A stretch of 49,076 nt of DNA from an uncultured Oscillospiraceae bacterium (GTDB lineage Bacteria > Bacillota > Clostridia > Oscillospirales > Oscillospiraceae). The notes under the pieces were generated by a model. It saw only the letters and a program-made list of their open reading frames with translations, was not told where the DNA came from and did no database searches. The stretch lies in assembly GCA_947631845.1 (NCBI GenBank), contig CANRMY010000014.1, positions 1 through 49,076 on the forward strand. The letters are read 5' to 3'. The position numbers and the translations under genes are program-made. This document shows, piece by piece, positions 7,452 through 15,813 of this stretch. The stretch's first letter is position 1, and each line of letters begins with the position of its first letter.

Positions 7452-9202
7452 GCCTCCTCACCTCCCGATCCCTTCCGTTTTTTCTCCTTTTTCCGGTTCA
7501 GCGGAATGGCGAAGGAGGCGTTCTGGCGGGCGTCGGCCGCCTTGACAAAGGCCAGAAGGCCCCAGACGGAGATCATGCTGGAGCCGCCCTTGGACACAAA
7601 GGGGAAGGTGACCCCGGTGAAGGGCAGGATATCCACCGAGCCGAACACGTTGAGGGTCAGCTGGGTCAGCAGGACGGTCATGGCGGCGCAGGCGCCGATG
7701 GCGTAAAAGGAGCTGCGGGCCTGGCCGGAGGAGCGCACGGCGAACAGGGCCAGAAGCACCAGGGCCAGGATGGCGGTGACGGCCACGATGAGGCCCAGCT
7801 CCTCGGCCACCATGCCGAAGGCCATATCCGTGTCGGCGGCGAAGACCCGGTGGAGCCGCCCCTTGCCGCCCCCCAGGCCGAAAAGGCCGCCGGAGGCCGC
7901 CGCGGCCATAGTGCGGGTCTGCTGGAAGCCGCCCCCCTGGGCGTCCTCCCAGGCGTGGCCCCAGGCCGCGAAGCGGGACAGCACATAGGGCCGGGCGGTG
8001 AGCACCATGAAGACGCCCAGGCCCGTCCCCGCCAGGGACAGGAACACCGTGGCGAAGCTCCCGGAGCGCATAAAGGCGATGACGATATAGGCGGCGAAAA
8101 AGACGGCGGCAGTGCCGAAGTCGCTCATGGCCGCCAGGCACAGCACGCAGGCCGCCGCGAAGGCGATGAACGCCACCAGGTTCCGCTTGGCAAAGAGCCT
8201 GTCTAACGTGGCCGCGCCGGTGAACACAAAGCAGATCTTCACCAGCTCCGAGGGCTGGAAGGAGATGCCGCCGATCTGCACCCAGTTTTTCGCGCCGAAG
8301 ATGCTCCTGGCGGTGACCAGATTCACCAAAAGCAGCAGGATCCCGATGACCGCCATGGGCGTGCGGAGCTTTTTGGCCCGGTCCAGATCCCGCAGATACG
8401 AGCCGATGATGAAATATAAGACCACCCCCGCCAGCAGGCAAATCAGCTGCTTCCACAGCCCCTCCGGGTCGGAGGAGGCGCATACGCCCAGGCCAATGGC
8501 GGTGAGGAAAAAGGCCAGCGTCTCCACCTCGAAGCCCGTGCGGTGCAGGCTCCTGGTGACGGCGTAGCAGATCCAGCAGAGGGCGATCAGCGCCAGGAAC
8601 GAGGCCGGCACGGCGGCGTTCAGCGCCTCCCCCGCGGCGGCGGTGTGCTGGATCCCCAGAAGCAGGATAAATTCGGTGAGCAGGACCAGCGTGGCGCCGG
8701 GGTGGATCCGCGCGCCGGGCTTTACCCGGCTCTGGGCCTGGGCCTTCTCGTCCTGCACCGTGGAGGGCGTGAAGACGCAGTTGGCCTTGCCGAAGGTGAC
8801 GATATCCCCGGCGTGGATGGCGGCGATGCCCTCCAGGGAGCGGCCCCGAAGCCGCGTCCCGTTTTTGGACCGCAAATCCCGCACGAACCACCGCCCCTGG
8901 GGATCCCGGGTCAGCGCCGCGTGGGTGCGGGAGACGGTCTGATAGTTGAGGCACACGTCCGCCGAGGACGCCCTGCCCACGATGTTTTCCCAGTTGGTCA
9001 GCTCCAGCCTGGCGCCATTGGGCAGGGTGAGCCAGCCCCACACCTCCCGCTGGGTCTTCCCCGACAGCATGGAGACGGCGCAGCGCAGTAAGATCAGCAC
9101 CGCCAGCACCGGCAGGACATAGCGGGTGACGGCGGTGATGACGCCGGAGGCGCGATACAGCGCCGACGGGTCTAAGTTTTCAACGGCTTCCAGCGTCTCC
9201 AC
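7448..9202 (-). CDS. FHA-SEDS fusion: FtsW/RodA-family glycosyltransferase
   Basis: 584 residues. A membrane segment (about 23-47) precedes a forkhead-associated domain with its phosphothreonine-binding signature (GR at 76-77, SRTH at 91-94, NGT at 114-116). A ten-helix-type SEDS polymerase region follows, with the family motif FGAKNWVQIGGISFQPSE at about 302-319. SEDS proteins polymerise glycan strands from lipid II and work with a cognate PBP, here the next gene. The fused FHA domain suggests control by Ser/Thr phosphorylation; no kinase gene lies in this window. The first codon is a GTG at 9202 with AAAGGAGG upstream. Actinobacteria carry rodA, pbpA and FHA genes side by side; here FHA and SEDS are one protein. 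Confidence 0.92.
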   Translation of the reverse strand: METLEAVENLDPSALYRASGVITAVTRYVLPVLAVLILLRCAVSMLSGKTQREVWGWLTLPNGARLELTNWENIVGRASSADVCLNYQTVSRTHAALTRDPQGRWFVRDLRSKNGTRLRGRSLEGIAAIHAGDIVTFGKANCVFTPSTVQDEKAQAQSRVKPGARIHPGATLVLLTEFILLLGIQHTAAAGEALNAAVPASFLALIALCWICYAVTRSLHRTGFEVETLAFFLTAIGLGVCASSDPEGLWKQLICLLAGVVLYFIIGSYLRDLDRAKKLRTPMAVIGILLLLVNLVTARSIFGAKNWVQIGGISFQPSELVKICFVFTGAATLDRLFAKRNLVAFIAFAAACVLCLAAMSDFGTAAVFFAAYIVIAFMRSGSFATVFLSLAGTGLGVFMVLTARPYVLSRFAAWGHAWEDAQGGGFQQTRTMAAAASGGLFGLGGGKGRLHRVFAADTDMAFGMVAEELGLIVAVTAILALVLLALFAVRSSGQARSSFYAIGACAAMTVLLTQLTLNVFGSVDILPFTGVTFPFVSKGGSSMISVWGLLAFVKAADARQNASFAIPLNRKKEKKRKGSGGEEA

Positions 9203-9264
9203 GCTCCCGGCCTCCTTTCCGCCGCGCAGGGCAGGATCCTGCGGTTTTTACGCGCAGTTTTGAT

Positions 9265-9293
9265 ATTATATCACAATTCTCTTGAAATTTAAA
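9265..9293 (-). promoter_or_regulatory. Promoter of FHA-SEDS/PBP unit
   Basis: On the minus strand, -10 TATAAT (9265-9270) has a 17-bp spacer to a weak -35 TTTAAA (9288-9293). It overlaps the divergent gltX promoter, so the two probably compete. Confidence 0.55.
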
Positions 9294-9310
9294 GTCAGAT
9301 ACGGTATATT
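9282..9310 (+). promoter_or_regulatory. Sigma-A promoter of gltX
   Basis: -35 TTGAAA (9282-9287), a 17-bp spacer and -10 TATATT (9305-9310) lie 29 bp before the gltX start. The short leader leaves no room for a T-box. Confidence 0.7.
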
Positions 9311-9339
9311 TGGGAAAGTACGACTTTGGGAGGTACACT

Positions 9340-10833
9340 ATGCCCGATATGAACTGGCTTGCCGAGATGGAGGCGCGCATCCCCCACGACGGCGTGCGGA
9401 CGCGGTTCGCCCCCTCCCCCACGGGGTATATGCATGTGGGGAATCTGCGCACGGCGCTGTACACCTGGCTCATCGCCCGCCACAACGGCGGAAAATTCAT
9501 CCTGCGCATCGAGGACACCGACCAGGGCCGGCTGGTGGAGGGGGCGGTGGACGTCATCTACCGCACGCTTGCCGAGTGCGGCCTTACCCACGACGAGGGG
9601 CCGGACGTGGGCGGCCCGGTGGGACCGTATATCCAGACGGAGCGCCGGGGCTTTTACAGGGAATACGCGGAGCTTCTCATCGAGCGCGGCCACGCCTACC
9701 GGTGCTTCTGCGAAAAGACGGAGTCCGAGGAGGATTCCGGCAATTTTGACCGGGGGCCGGATCCCTGCCGCGCCCTCAGCCGGGAGGAGGCGGACCGGCG
9801 CGCCGCCGCCGGGGAGAGCTATGTCATCCGGCAGAAAATGCCCCGGGAGGGCTCCACCACCTTCCACGACGCCGTCTACGGCGACATCACCGTGGAGAAT
9901 AAGGAGCTGGAGGATCAGATTTTGCTGAAATCCGACGGCCTGCCCACCTACAACTTCGCCAACGTCATCGACGACCACCTGATGGGCATCACCCACGTGG
10001 TGCGGGGGGCCGAGTACTTGAGCTCCGCCCCGAAATACAACCTGCTCTACAGCGCCTTCGGCTGGCCCGTGCCCACCTACGTCCACTGCTCCTCCGTGAT
10101 GGTGACGGACAGCGAGACGGGCGCGGCCCGGAAGATGTCCAAGCGCCACGGGGATCCCAGCTACGAGGATCTGATCGCCGGCGGCTACCTGACCCCGGCG
10201 GTGGTGAACTACGTGGCCCTGCTGGGCTGGTCGCCGGGAGGCGAGCGGGAGATCTATTCCCTCCCGGAGCTGGCGGAGATCTTCGAGCCGCGGGGCGTCT
10301 CCAAGTCCCCGGCGGTCTTCGACATCAACAAGCTGACCTATTTCAACGCGGAATATCTGCGGGCCATGTCCCCGGAGGACTTCGCCAAAACGGCGGAGCC
10401 CTGGATCCGCCGGGCCGTGAAAAACCCGGCCGTTGACGCCTCCCAAATCGCGGCGCTCTTACAGCAGCGCACGGAGAAGCTCACGGAGATCCCCGAAAAG
10501 GTGGACTTTTTCGACGCCCTCCCGGACTACGCCCCGGAGCTTTTCGTCCACAAAAAGTCCAAAACCGACATCCCCGGCTCCCTGGAGACCCTTGGGGCGC
10601 TCCTGCCCGCCCTGGAGGCGGTGGAAACGTGGGACGACGACACCCTCCTGAAGCTTCTGACGGAGCAGGCGGAGGCCCGGGGCGTGAAAAACGCCAAGAT
10701 CATGTGGCCTCTGCGCGTCGCCCTCTCCGGCAAGGCCGTCACCCCCGGCGGCGCGGTGGAGATCGCCCGGATTCTGGGGAAGGACGAGTGCTTAAAACGC
10801 ATAAAGTACGCTTTGGATAAATTTCAAGCATAG
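9340..10833 (+). CDS. gltX: Glutamyl-tRNA synthetase
   Basis: 497 residues. It is a class I synthetase with the HIGH-type motif as HVGN in RFAPSPTGYMHVGN near the N-terminus and KMSKRHGD as the KMSKS loop. The catalytic Rossmann domain is followed by an all-helical anticodon-binding region. It charges tRNA-Glu with glutamate, and in organisms lacking GlnRS may also charge tRNA-Gln for later amidation. The ATG at 9340 has GGGAGG 6 nt upstream; an in-frame TTG at 9310 overlaps the promoter -10 and is rejected. It is monocistronic or reads toward ypeB through the hairpin at 10917-10958. Confidence 0.96.
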   Translation: MPDMNWLAEMEARIPHDGVRTRFAPSPTGYMHVGNLRTALYTWLIARHNGGKFILRIEDTDQGRLVEGAVDVIYRTLAECGLTHDEGPDVGGPVGPYIQTERRGFYREYAELLIERGHAYRCFCEKTESEEDSGNFDRGPDPCRALSREEADRRAAAGESYVIRQKMPREGSTTFHDAVYGDITVENKELEDQILLKSDGLPTYNFANVIDDHLMGITHVVRGAEYLSSAPKYNLLYSAFGWPVPTYVHCSSVMVTDSETGAARKMSKRHGDPSYEDLIAGGYLTPAVVNYVALLGWSPGGEREIYSLPELAEIFEPRGVSKSPAVFDINKLTYFNAEYLRAMSPEDFAKTAEPWIRRAVKNPAVDASQIAALLQQRTEKLTEIPEKVDFFDALPDYAPELFVHKKSKTDIPGSLETLGALLPALEAVETWDDDTLLKLLTEQAEARGVKNAKIMWPLRVALSGKAVTPGGAVEIARILGKDECLKRIKYALDKFQA

Positions 10834-10916
10834 TATAGCATCCTGGCCCAGCTCTGTCAAGTATTTTTGAAGTAAATTTAATTAATTTTTTGTTAAGGTA
10901 AATATTACAAGGCAAC

Positions 10917-10959
10917 AAACACCCCTTTTGCGGAAAAGCTACGGCAAAAGGGGTGTTTT
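10917..10959 (+). promoter_or_regulatory. Stem-loop that buries the ypeB ribosome-binding site; possible gltX terminator
   Basis: A 15-bp perfect stem (AAACACCCCTTTTGC at 10917-10931 with GCAAAAGGGGTGTTT at 10944-10958) has a 12-nt loop and ends in TTTT. It has the shape of a terminator for gltX, yet its right arm contains AAGGGG, the only Shine-Dalgarno for the ATG at 10963. Folding would therefore both terminate readthrough and hide the ypeB start site. Confidence 0.7.
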
Positions 10960-10962
10960 CTT

Positions 10963-12327
10963 ATGGTTTTGTCCAAAAAAGCGGGCAGGCTGATCATCGT
11001 CTACTCCCTGGCGGCGGTGCTGGTGATGGGGGCGTTTGTGTGGAAGGCCGATCGGGAGCGCGCGGCCCTGTCCCGCTCTCTGGCCATCGGGTACGACCAC
11101 GCCTTTACGGAGCTGGCCACGGCGGTGGGGGAGCTGGACGCCACCCTGCAAAAGGCCCGGTGCGCCGCCTCCCCGGCCATGGTCAGCACGGTCTGCGCCC
11201 AGGGGTACGCCCACTGCGCGGCGGCGGGCCAGGCCATCGCCTCCCTGCCCCGCTCCGACCTGGAGCTGGAGCACACGGCGGCGTTTCTCACCAAGGCGGG
11301 GGATTATCTTTTCTATCTCTCCCGCTCCGCCGCCGGGGGCGGGGCGCTGACGGAGGAGGAGCGGGAGGCCCTGGGAAAGCTGTCGGAGAGCGCCGCCCAG
11401 GTGTCCGGCGTCCTCAGCGACCTGACGGCGCGGCTGATCGCGGGCCAGGTCAGCACCCATGAGCTGGAAAAGGCGGAGGACGCCATAGCGGACGCGGAGG
11501 ACAAGATGGTGGACACGGGCTTTGCCGGGTCCTTCAAGGCGTTGGAGGACGAGCTGCCGGAGCTTCCGGCCCTCATCTACGACGGCCCCTTTTCCGCCCA
11601 CATCGAGCAGGCGGAGCCCCGGCTCCTCAAGGGGCTCGCGGAGATAGGCCAGGACGCGGCCGCGGAGGCGGCGGCGGAATTTCTGGACGTGCCCGCCGGC
11701 TCCCTCACCTTCCGGCACGTCCGGGAGAAGCCCGTGGCCGTCTTTGTGTTCACCTGCCAGAGCGGCAACGAGGTGCAGACGGTGGAGGTGTCCCGCACCG
11801 GGGGAAAAATCGTCTATTTCGGCACGGCGCGGGAGTCCGGCGAGGGGCAGATGACGGCGGAGCAGGCGCTGACCCGGGCGGAGGCGTTTTTGAAGGAGCA
11901 CGGCTTTGATAGCATGACGCCCACCTACCACCAGGCCGAAGCCGGGGAGCTGACCGCCAGCTTCGCCTATGAGCAGGACGGGGTGATCTGCTACCCGGAC
12001 CTTGTGAAGGTCACCGTGGCCCTGGACACCGGCAAGGTGGTGGGCCTGGAGGCCGGGGGCTATACCATGTGCCACGAACAGCGCGCCCTGGGCGGCGTAA
12101 GCTTTGATACGGAGGCCGCCGTCTCCACTCTCTCCCCCTGGCTGACCGTCCGCTCCCACCGCCCCGCGCTGATCCCCACGGAGGGGAAAAACGAGGTGCT
12201 CTGCGAGGAATATCTCTGCGAGACGCCGGAGGGCAAGCACGCGCTGGTATATCTGAACGCCGAGACGGGCCGGGAGGAGCAGATTTTGCTGCTGTTGGAA
12301 TCGGAATCAGGGACGCTGACCGTGTAA
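10963..12327 (+). CDS. ypeB: Spore germination protein YpeB
   Basis: 454 residues. An N-terminal membrane anchor (about 9-26) precedes an alpha-helical region containing the family-typical ALIYDGPFSAHI segment near residue 205. C-terminal PepSY-like repeats follow (about 245 to the end). In Bacillus, YpeB is needed to localise and stabilise the cortex-lytic enzyme SleB in the spore. No sleB gene is adjacent here, so its partner is elsewhere. The gene faces the MerR-RDD gene tail to tail with only 4 bp between stop codons and no terminator seen. The presence of ypeB supports a spore-forming host. Confidence 0.9.
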   Translation: MVLSKKAGRLIIVYSLAAVLVMGAFVWKADRERAALSRSLAIGYDHAFTELATAVGELDATLQKARCAASPAMVSTVCAQGYAHCAAAGQAIASLPRSDLELEHTAAFLTKAGDYLFYLSRSAAGGGALTEEEREALGKLSESAAQVSGVLSDLTARLIAGQVSTHELEKAEDAIADAEDKMVDTGFAGSFKALEDELPELPALIYDGPFSAHIEQAEPRLLKGLAEIGQDAAAEAAAEFLDVPAGSLTFRHVREKPVAVFVFTCQSGNEVQTVEVSRTGGKIVYFGTARESGEGQMTAEQALTRAEAFLKEHGFDSMTPTYHQAEAGELTASFAYEQDGVICYPDLVKVTVALDTGKVVGLEAGGYTMCHEQRALGGVSFDTEAAVSTLSPWLTVRSHRPALIPTEGKNEVLCEEYLCETPEGKHALVYLNAETGREEQILLLLESESGTLTV

Positions 12328-12331
12328 AGGT

Positions 12332-13765
12332 TCAGGGGATCCTTGAAAGCTCCAGCTCCAGCCGGTAGAGGTCGTCGGGCAGGAGCTCATCGGCGCGGCG
12401 CAAAACGGGGATGCTCCACACCCGCCAGGACCCGCAGGCGGTAACCACGGCTTCAGTACCCGCGACGGCCATTTTCGACTCCAGTCCCAAAAATCCCAGG
12501 AGCGTCAGGGACCTGTCGGCCCCGGCGAGGCTCACGGCGAGCGCCCGGGCATACCGGGCGTTGAACATCTCGGCGTTCCTCTCACTGTCTTCGGACACCT
12601 GGTGCCAGGAAAGGCCCGTGACGACGCCGTTCTCTACGGTTAATTCCACCGGTGCGGGAACCAGATTTTCCCAAGGCCCCATGTACACCGTGCCGGGGCT
12701 GACGGGCCGGGTGTCGGTCCAAGCGCCGTCGGCCCCCAACTCCCACCGGCCCTCCCCCAGGTTTCTGCGGAGATACCAGTTCACGTTCTCCGCAAGCTCC
12801 TCCGGCGTCAGCTCCCCCCGGTGGACGGGCAGGTAGGAGTCCACATAGACCGCTCCCGCAAGGAAGATCAGGGCCGCCAGGGACACCGCGCACAGGGGCT
12901 TCCACCACCTTCCCCGGGGAGTGAACACCACCTCCGAGCCCCCTTCCCAGGGCAGCTCCAGGCCGTCCCCGGCGTCCCGCCAGCTCTTGGCATACCGCCA
13001 GAGGGAGATAAGCGGCAGTCTCAGTCCTTCCCCCCACAGGAGAACGCCCCAGGTGCGGCGAAAGGCCGCCGGGAGCGCGAGCTTCCGCCCGTCCCGGCCC
13101 CGGACCCGCAGGCCCAACAGGAGCTTGCCCGGGGTGGCCCCGAACAGACGGAGGAACAGGGGCTCCAGGGCGAGCGCCGCGGCGAGGGTGACGGCCCAAA
13201 GCACAGCCCGCTCCCCTATGCTCCCGGCGGCCGGGACGCGCAAAAGCTCCACCTGGACCCACAGAAAGCACAGCCTGACAAGGGCCGCGTCTATAGTCCT
13301 GGCGAAAAACCGGGGCCAGGGGCCGGCGTAGTCCGGGCATGGCTCCGGCTCCTCCTCCGGTTTCAGCTTCTCCGGCGCGGCCTCCGGCAGGGCCGGCGCG
13401 CCGGATTCCAATTGCGTAAGGTAGTCGTCGCTGCGCAGGGACTCATACGCCGCCCCGTCGGCGAGCATCTGCTGAATGACCCGCCTGGCGTCCTCGATGT
13501 CCTCCGCCCGGGCGTCCAGACTGCGGATCCTGGCCCGCAGACGGTCCTGAAAGTCGCCGTCCCCGGCGTCCATGGCGCGGATGTCGTCCAGGGAGAAGCC
13601 CAGCGTACGCAAAAGCTTCACCTTCTGGAGCTTTTCAAGGTCTGCCTCTGAGTAGTTCCGGTAGCCGTTGGGCTCCCTGGCCGGCCTTATGAGCCCCTCG
13701 GCCTCGTAGTAGCGCACCGTGCCTCTGTCCAGGCCCGTGCGGGCCTCGATCTCGTTGACCGTCAT
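12332..13765 (-). CDS. Membrane-bound MerR-family regulator fused to an RDD domain
   Basis: 477 residues. A MerR DNA-binding head (about 1-70; GTVRYYEAEGLIRPAREPNG is the wing region) and a helical dimerisation region lead into a Pro/Glu linker. A membrane RDD-type domain follows (about 147-285, with PRFFARTID and GATPGKLLLGL signatures), then another membrane segment (about 289-307) and a roughly 170-residue extracytoplasmic tail without recognised motifs. This suggests a one-component sensor with DNA-binding in the cytoplasm and a sensory tail outside. The ATG at 13765 follows AAGGGGGG. The promoter at 13790-13820 has the 19-bp spacer typical of MerR-controlled promoters, so autoregulation is likely. 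The signal is unknown. Confidence 0.85.
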   Translation of the reverse strand: MTVNEIEARTGLDRGTVRYYEAEGLIRPAREPNGYRNYSEADLEKLQKVKLLRTLGFSLDDIRAMDAGDGDFQDRLRARIRSLDARAEDIEDARRVIQQMLADGAAYESLRSDDYLTQLESGAPALPEAAPEKLKPEEEPEPCPDYAGPWPRFFARTIDAALVRLCFLWVQVELLRVPAAGSIGERAVLWAVTLAAALALEPLFLRLFGATPGKLLLGLRVRGRDGRKLALPAAFRRTWGVLLWGEGLRLPLISLWRYAKSWRDAGDGLELPWEGGSEVVFTPRGRWWKPLCAVSLAALIFLAGAVYVDSYLPVHRGELTPEELAENVNWYLRRNLGEGRWELGADGAWTDTRPVSPGTVYMGPWENLVPAPVELTVENGVVTGLSWHQVSEDSERNAEMFNARYARALAVSLAGADRSLTLLGFLGLESKMAVAGTEAVVTACGSWRVWSIPVLRRADELLPDDLYRLELELSRIP

Positions 13766-13789
13766 GGGTGATCCCCCCTTTCACCGGCC

Positions 13790-13820
13790 ACTATACGGTA
13801 TAAAGCGGCTTTACAGTCAA
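13790..13820 (-). promoter_or_regulatory. MerR-type promoter with palindromic operator
   Basis: On the minus strand, -35 TTGACT (13815-13820), a 19-bp spacer and -10 TATAGT (13790-13795) are present. The spacer holds the perfect palindrome TAAAGC-C-GCTTTA, and TATAC-C-GTATA overlaps the -10. A 19-bp spacer with central dyad is the hallmark of promoters activated by MerR proteins twisting the DNA. Confidence 0.8.
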
Positions 13821-13849
13821 GCGGTTTTTTGAAAAATCTGAAAAAAATC

Positions 13850-14131
13850 TCACGAAAACCGCCAAAAGAGATAGGCGTACAGGAACACCTGGACGAAAAA
13901 GGCGGTGGAGACGGTGAAATAAAATTTGTTGTGCTTCGTCTTGTGGTGGAGAAGGTGCATCCCCAAAAGCGCGCCCAGGGAGCCGCCCAGGACGGCGGCG
14001 AGGAGCAGGGTGGACTCCCGGATCCGCCACATGTGAAGGCGGGCCCGGCGCTTATCCACGGCGTAGAGGGCGAAGGCCAGGAGATTGACGGCGGCGATAT
14101 ATACCGCCAGGGCCAGCTGGGCGGCGGTCAT
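13850..14131 (-). CDS. DUF1294 family small membrane protein
   Basis: 93 residues with about three membrane segments. It has the DUF1294 core AVDKRRAR followed by R-x-E (RIRE) and a GG-x-LGA-type glycine stretch (GGSLGALLGMHLLHHKTKH). The function of the family is not established. The ATG at 14131 overlaps the stop of the HAD gene by 4 bp, so it is translated by coupling. The pair probably forms one small operon. Confidence 0.8.
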   Translation of the reverse strand: MTAAQLALAVYIAAVNLLAFALYAVDKRRARLHMWRIRESTLLLAAVLGGSLGALLGMHLLHHKTKHNKFYFTVSTAFFVQVFLYAYLFWRFS

Positions 14132-14982
14132 TTCAGGGCCCTCTCCAGCTGGGCCATGGACTTGCGGCGCAGAGCGTCGGTGATGGCCATCTTCCGGATC
14201 ACGGTCTTGACGGTGGTCTCCAGCTCGCCCCCCTCCGAGTAGTCGGCGGGCAGCATGTAGTCGGCGCGGCCGTCCCGGAGGAGCTGAGCGGCGGTGTCCC
14301 GCCTGTTTTTGGGGTACACGGCGATGGAGCAGCCGCCGTTGACCCGCACCAGCTTCATGCAGGGCACGTCGGTCTTGCCGTCGGCGATGTAGAGCATGTT
14401 GCGGAAGGGGACGGGCCGCTCGTCCTCGGGGGTGTAGTCGTTGAGGGCGGCGTCCTCGGACAGGTCCAGCACGCCCTTGTTGACCCGGAACAGGAACTGG
14501 GTCTTGGTGGTGTAGTTCACCACGTTCTTGGGCCAAACGGGCATTCTGTCCACGTCGTAGAGGAATTCGCAGGCGAAGACCTCGGCGAAATATTTATAGA
14601 TGCTGGAGCCCTCGATGATCTCCCGGAGGCCGGAGGAGATGATGAAATGGCGCACGTCCACCCCCTGCTCCCGGCCGAAGGCGCCCATCCGGTCGAACCA
14701 GGTCTCCACGCCGGGGTAGAACTCCAGATCCCGCCCCAGGGCCACAAAGCTCTCCCGCCGCACCGAGACGGTCTTGGCGGAGCGGGCCTTGTCCAGCATC
14801 ACGTACATATAGGCCAAAATTCCGTCCATCTTCTTCTCCCGGGCCAAGGAATTGGCCTCGTCCCAGAATTCCCGGGCGGTGAGGCCCACGTTGGGGATGA
14901 AGGAATACTCCTGCATGTCCTTGGTACACAGGGTCTTGTCAAAATCATACATCAGGGCGATAACGGGGCGCTTGTTTTTCAT
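14128..14982 (-). CDS. HAD-superfamily hydrolase
   Basis: 284 residues. Motif I is DFDKTLC near residues 13-19 with the nucleophile Asp and acid-base Asp. Motif II is the SSG segment near 116. Motif IV is ADGKTDVPC near 210 in place of the usual GDxxxD. Family members are Mg-dependent phosphatases; the phosphoserine-phosphatase-like cap is plausible but the substrate is not known. It is the first gene of the pair with DUF1294 and is divergent from the response-regulator gene, with about 170 bp between starts. Confidence 0.85.
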   Translation of the reverse strand: MKNKRPVIALMYDFDKTLCTKDMQEYSFIPNVGLTAREFWDEANSLAREKKMDGILAYMYVMLDKARSAKTVSVRRESFVALGRDLEFYPGVETWFDRMGAFGREQGVDVRHFIISSGLREIIEGSSIYKYFAEVFACEFLYDVDRMPVWPKNVVNYTTKTQFLFRVNKGVLDLSEDAALNDYTPEDERPVPFRNMLYIADGKTDVPCMKLVRVNGGCSIAVYPKNRRDTAAQLLRDGRADYMLPADYSEGGELETTVKTVIRKMAITDALRRKSMAQLERALK

Positions 14983-14992
14983 GATCTGCCAC

Positions 14993-15021
14993 TTCCGTTT
15001 TTATTCAGGTTTTGGTATAAT
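14993..15021 (+). promoter_or_regulatory. Candidate promoter of the two-component operon
   Basis: A perfect -10 TATAAT (15016-15021) has only a weak -35 (TTCCGT, 14993-14998) at 17 bp. A weak -35 is compatible with activator dependence, possibly by the response regulator itself. An inverted repeat was not clear. Confidence 0.4.
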
Positions 15022-15153
15022 GATACTGTTCATTGTAATACGGCGGCGCTAAAAATTCAAGCGGCGGTTTTTTCCCGTATGATGCAGATTTGATGCAGGA
15101 AAGATGTAGGATAAGCTCGAAAGAATTTCGCCAAGCGCAAAGGGGATCTACAT

Positions 15154-15813
15154 ATGATACGCGTCCTGATCGTCGACGACGAGCGGCCCATCGCCAATCT
15201 CATCAAAATGAGCCTCACCAAGGCCGGCTACGCCTGCACCTGCGTTTACGACGGGCTGGCGGCGGCGGACATTTTGGAGAAGGAGACCTTTGACCTTATT
15301 TTGCTGGACATCATGCTCCCCGGCGCCACGGGCTTTGAGCTGATGGACTACATCCGGCCCCTGGGGGTGCCGGTGATCTTCCTCACCGCCAAAGGCGACA
15401 TCGCCGACCGGGTCCACGGGCTGAAGATCGGGGCGGAGGATTACATCGTCAAGCCCTTTGAGATCGTGGAGCTTCTGGCCCGTGTGGAGGTGGTGCTCCG
15501 GCGCTACAACAAGCTGGCCAGCGTCATCGAGATCGCGGGCCTCAGCATCGACACCCGCTCCATGCGGGTGACCCGGGACGGGGAGGAGATCCCCCTGACC
15601 AACAAGGAATACAACCTGCTCCTGCTCTTTGCCCGGAACCCCGGCGCGGCCCTCTACCGGGAGACTATCTATGAGCGGGTCTGGGGCGGCGACTACAACG
15701 TGGGCAGCCGCACGGTGGATCTGCACATCCAGCGCCTGCGCAAGAAGGTGGGCTGGGAGGACAAGCTGGTGTCCGTCCACAAGGTGGGCTACCGCCTGGA
15801 GGCCGACGGATGA
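15154..15813 (+). CDS. OmpR/PhoB-family response regulator
   Basis: 219 residues. The receiver domain has the acidic pair D8-D9, phospho-acceptor D52 in LLDIMLPG, the conserved Thr in FLTAKG and the Lys in VKPFE. It is followed by a winged-helix DNA-binding domain ending with the recognition-helix region RTVDLHIQRLRKK. It is a transcription factor activated by the kinase encoded next, with a 4-bp ATGA overlap. The ATG at 15154 has AAAGGGG 8 nt upstream. The target genes likely include its own operon with two exported proteins. Confidence 0.93.
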   Translation: MIRVLIVDDERPIANLIKMSLTKAGYACTCVYDGLAAADILEKETFDLILLDIMLPGATGFELMDYIRPLGVPVIFLTAKGDIADRVHGLKIGAEDYIVKPFEIVELLARVEVVLRRYNKLASVIEIAGLSIDTRSMRVTRDGEEIPLTNKEYNLLLLFARNPGAALYRETIYERVWGGDYNVGSRTVDLHIQRLRKKVGWEDKLVSVHKVGYRLEADG

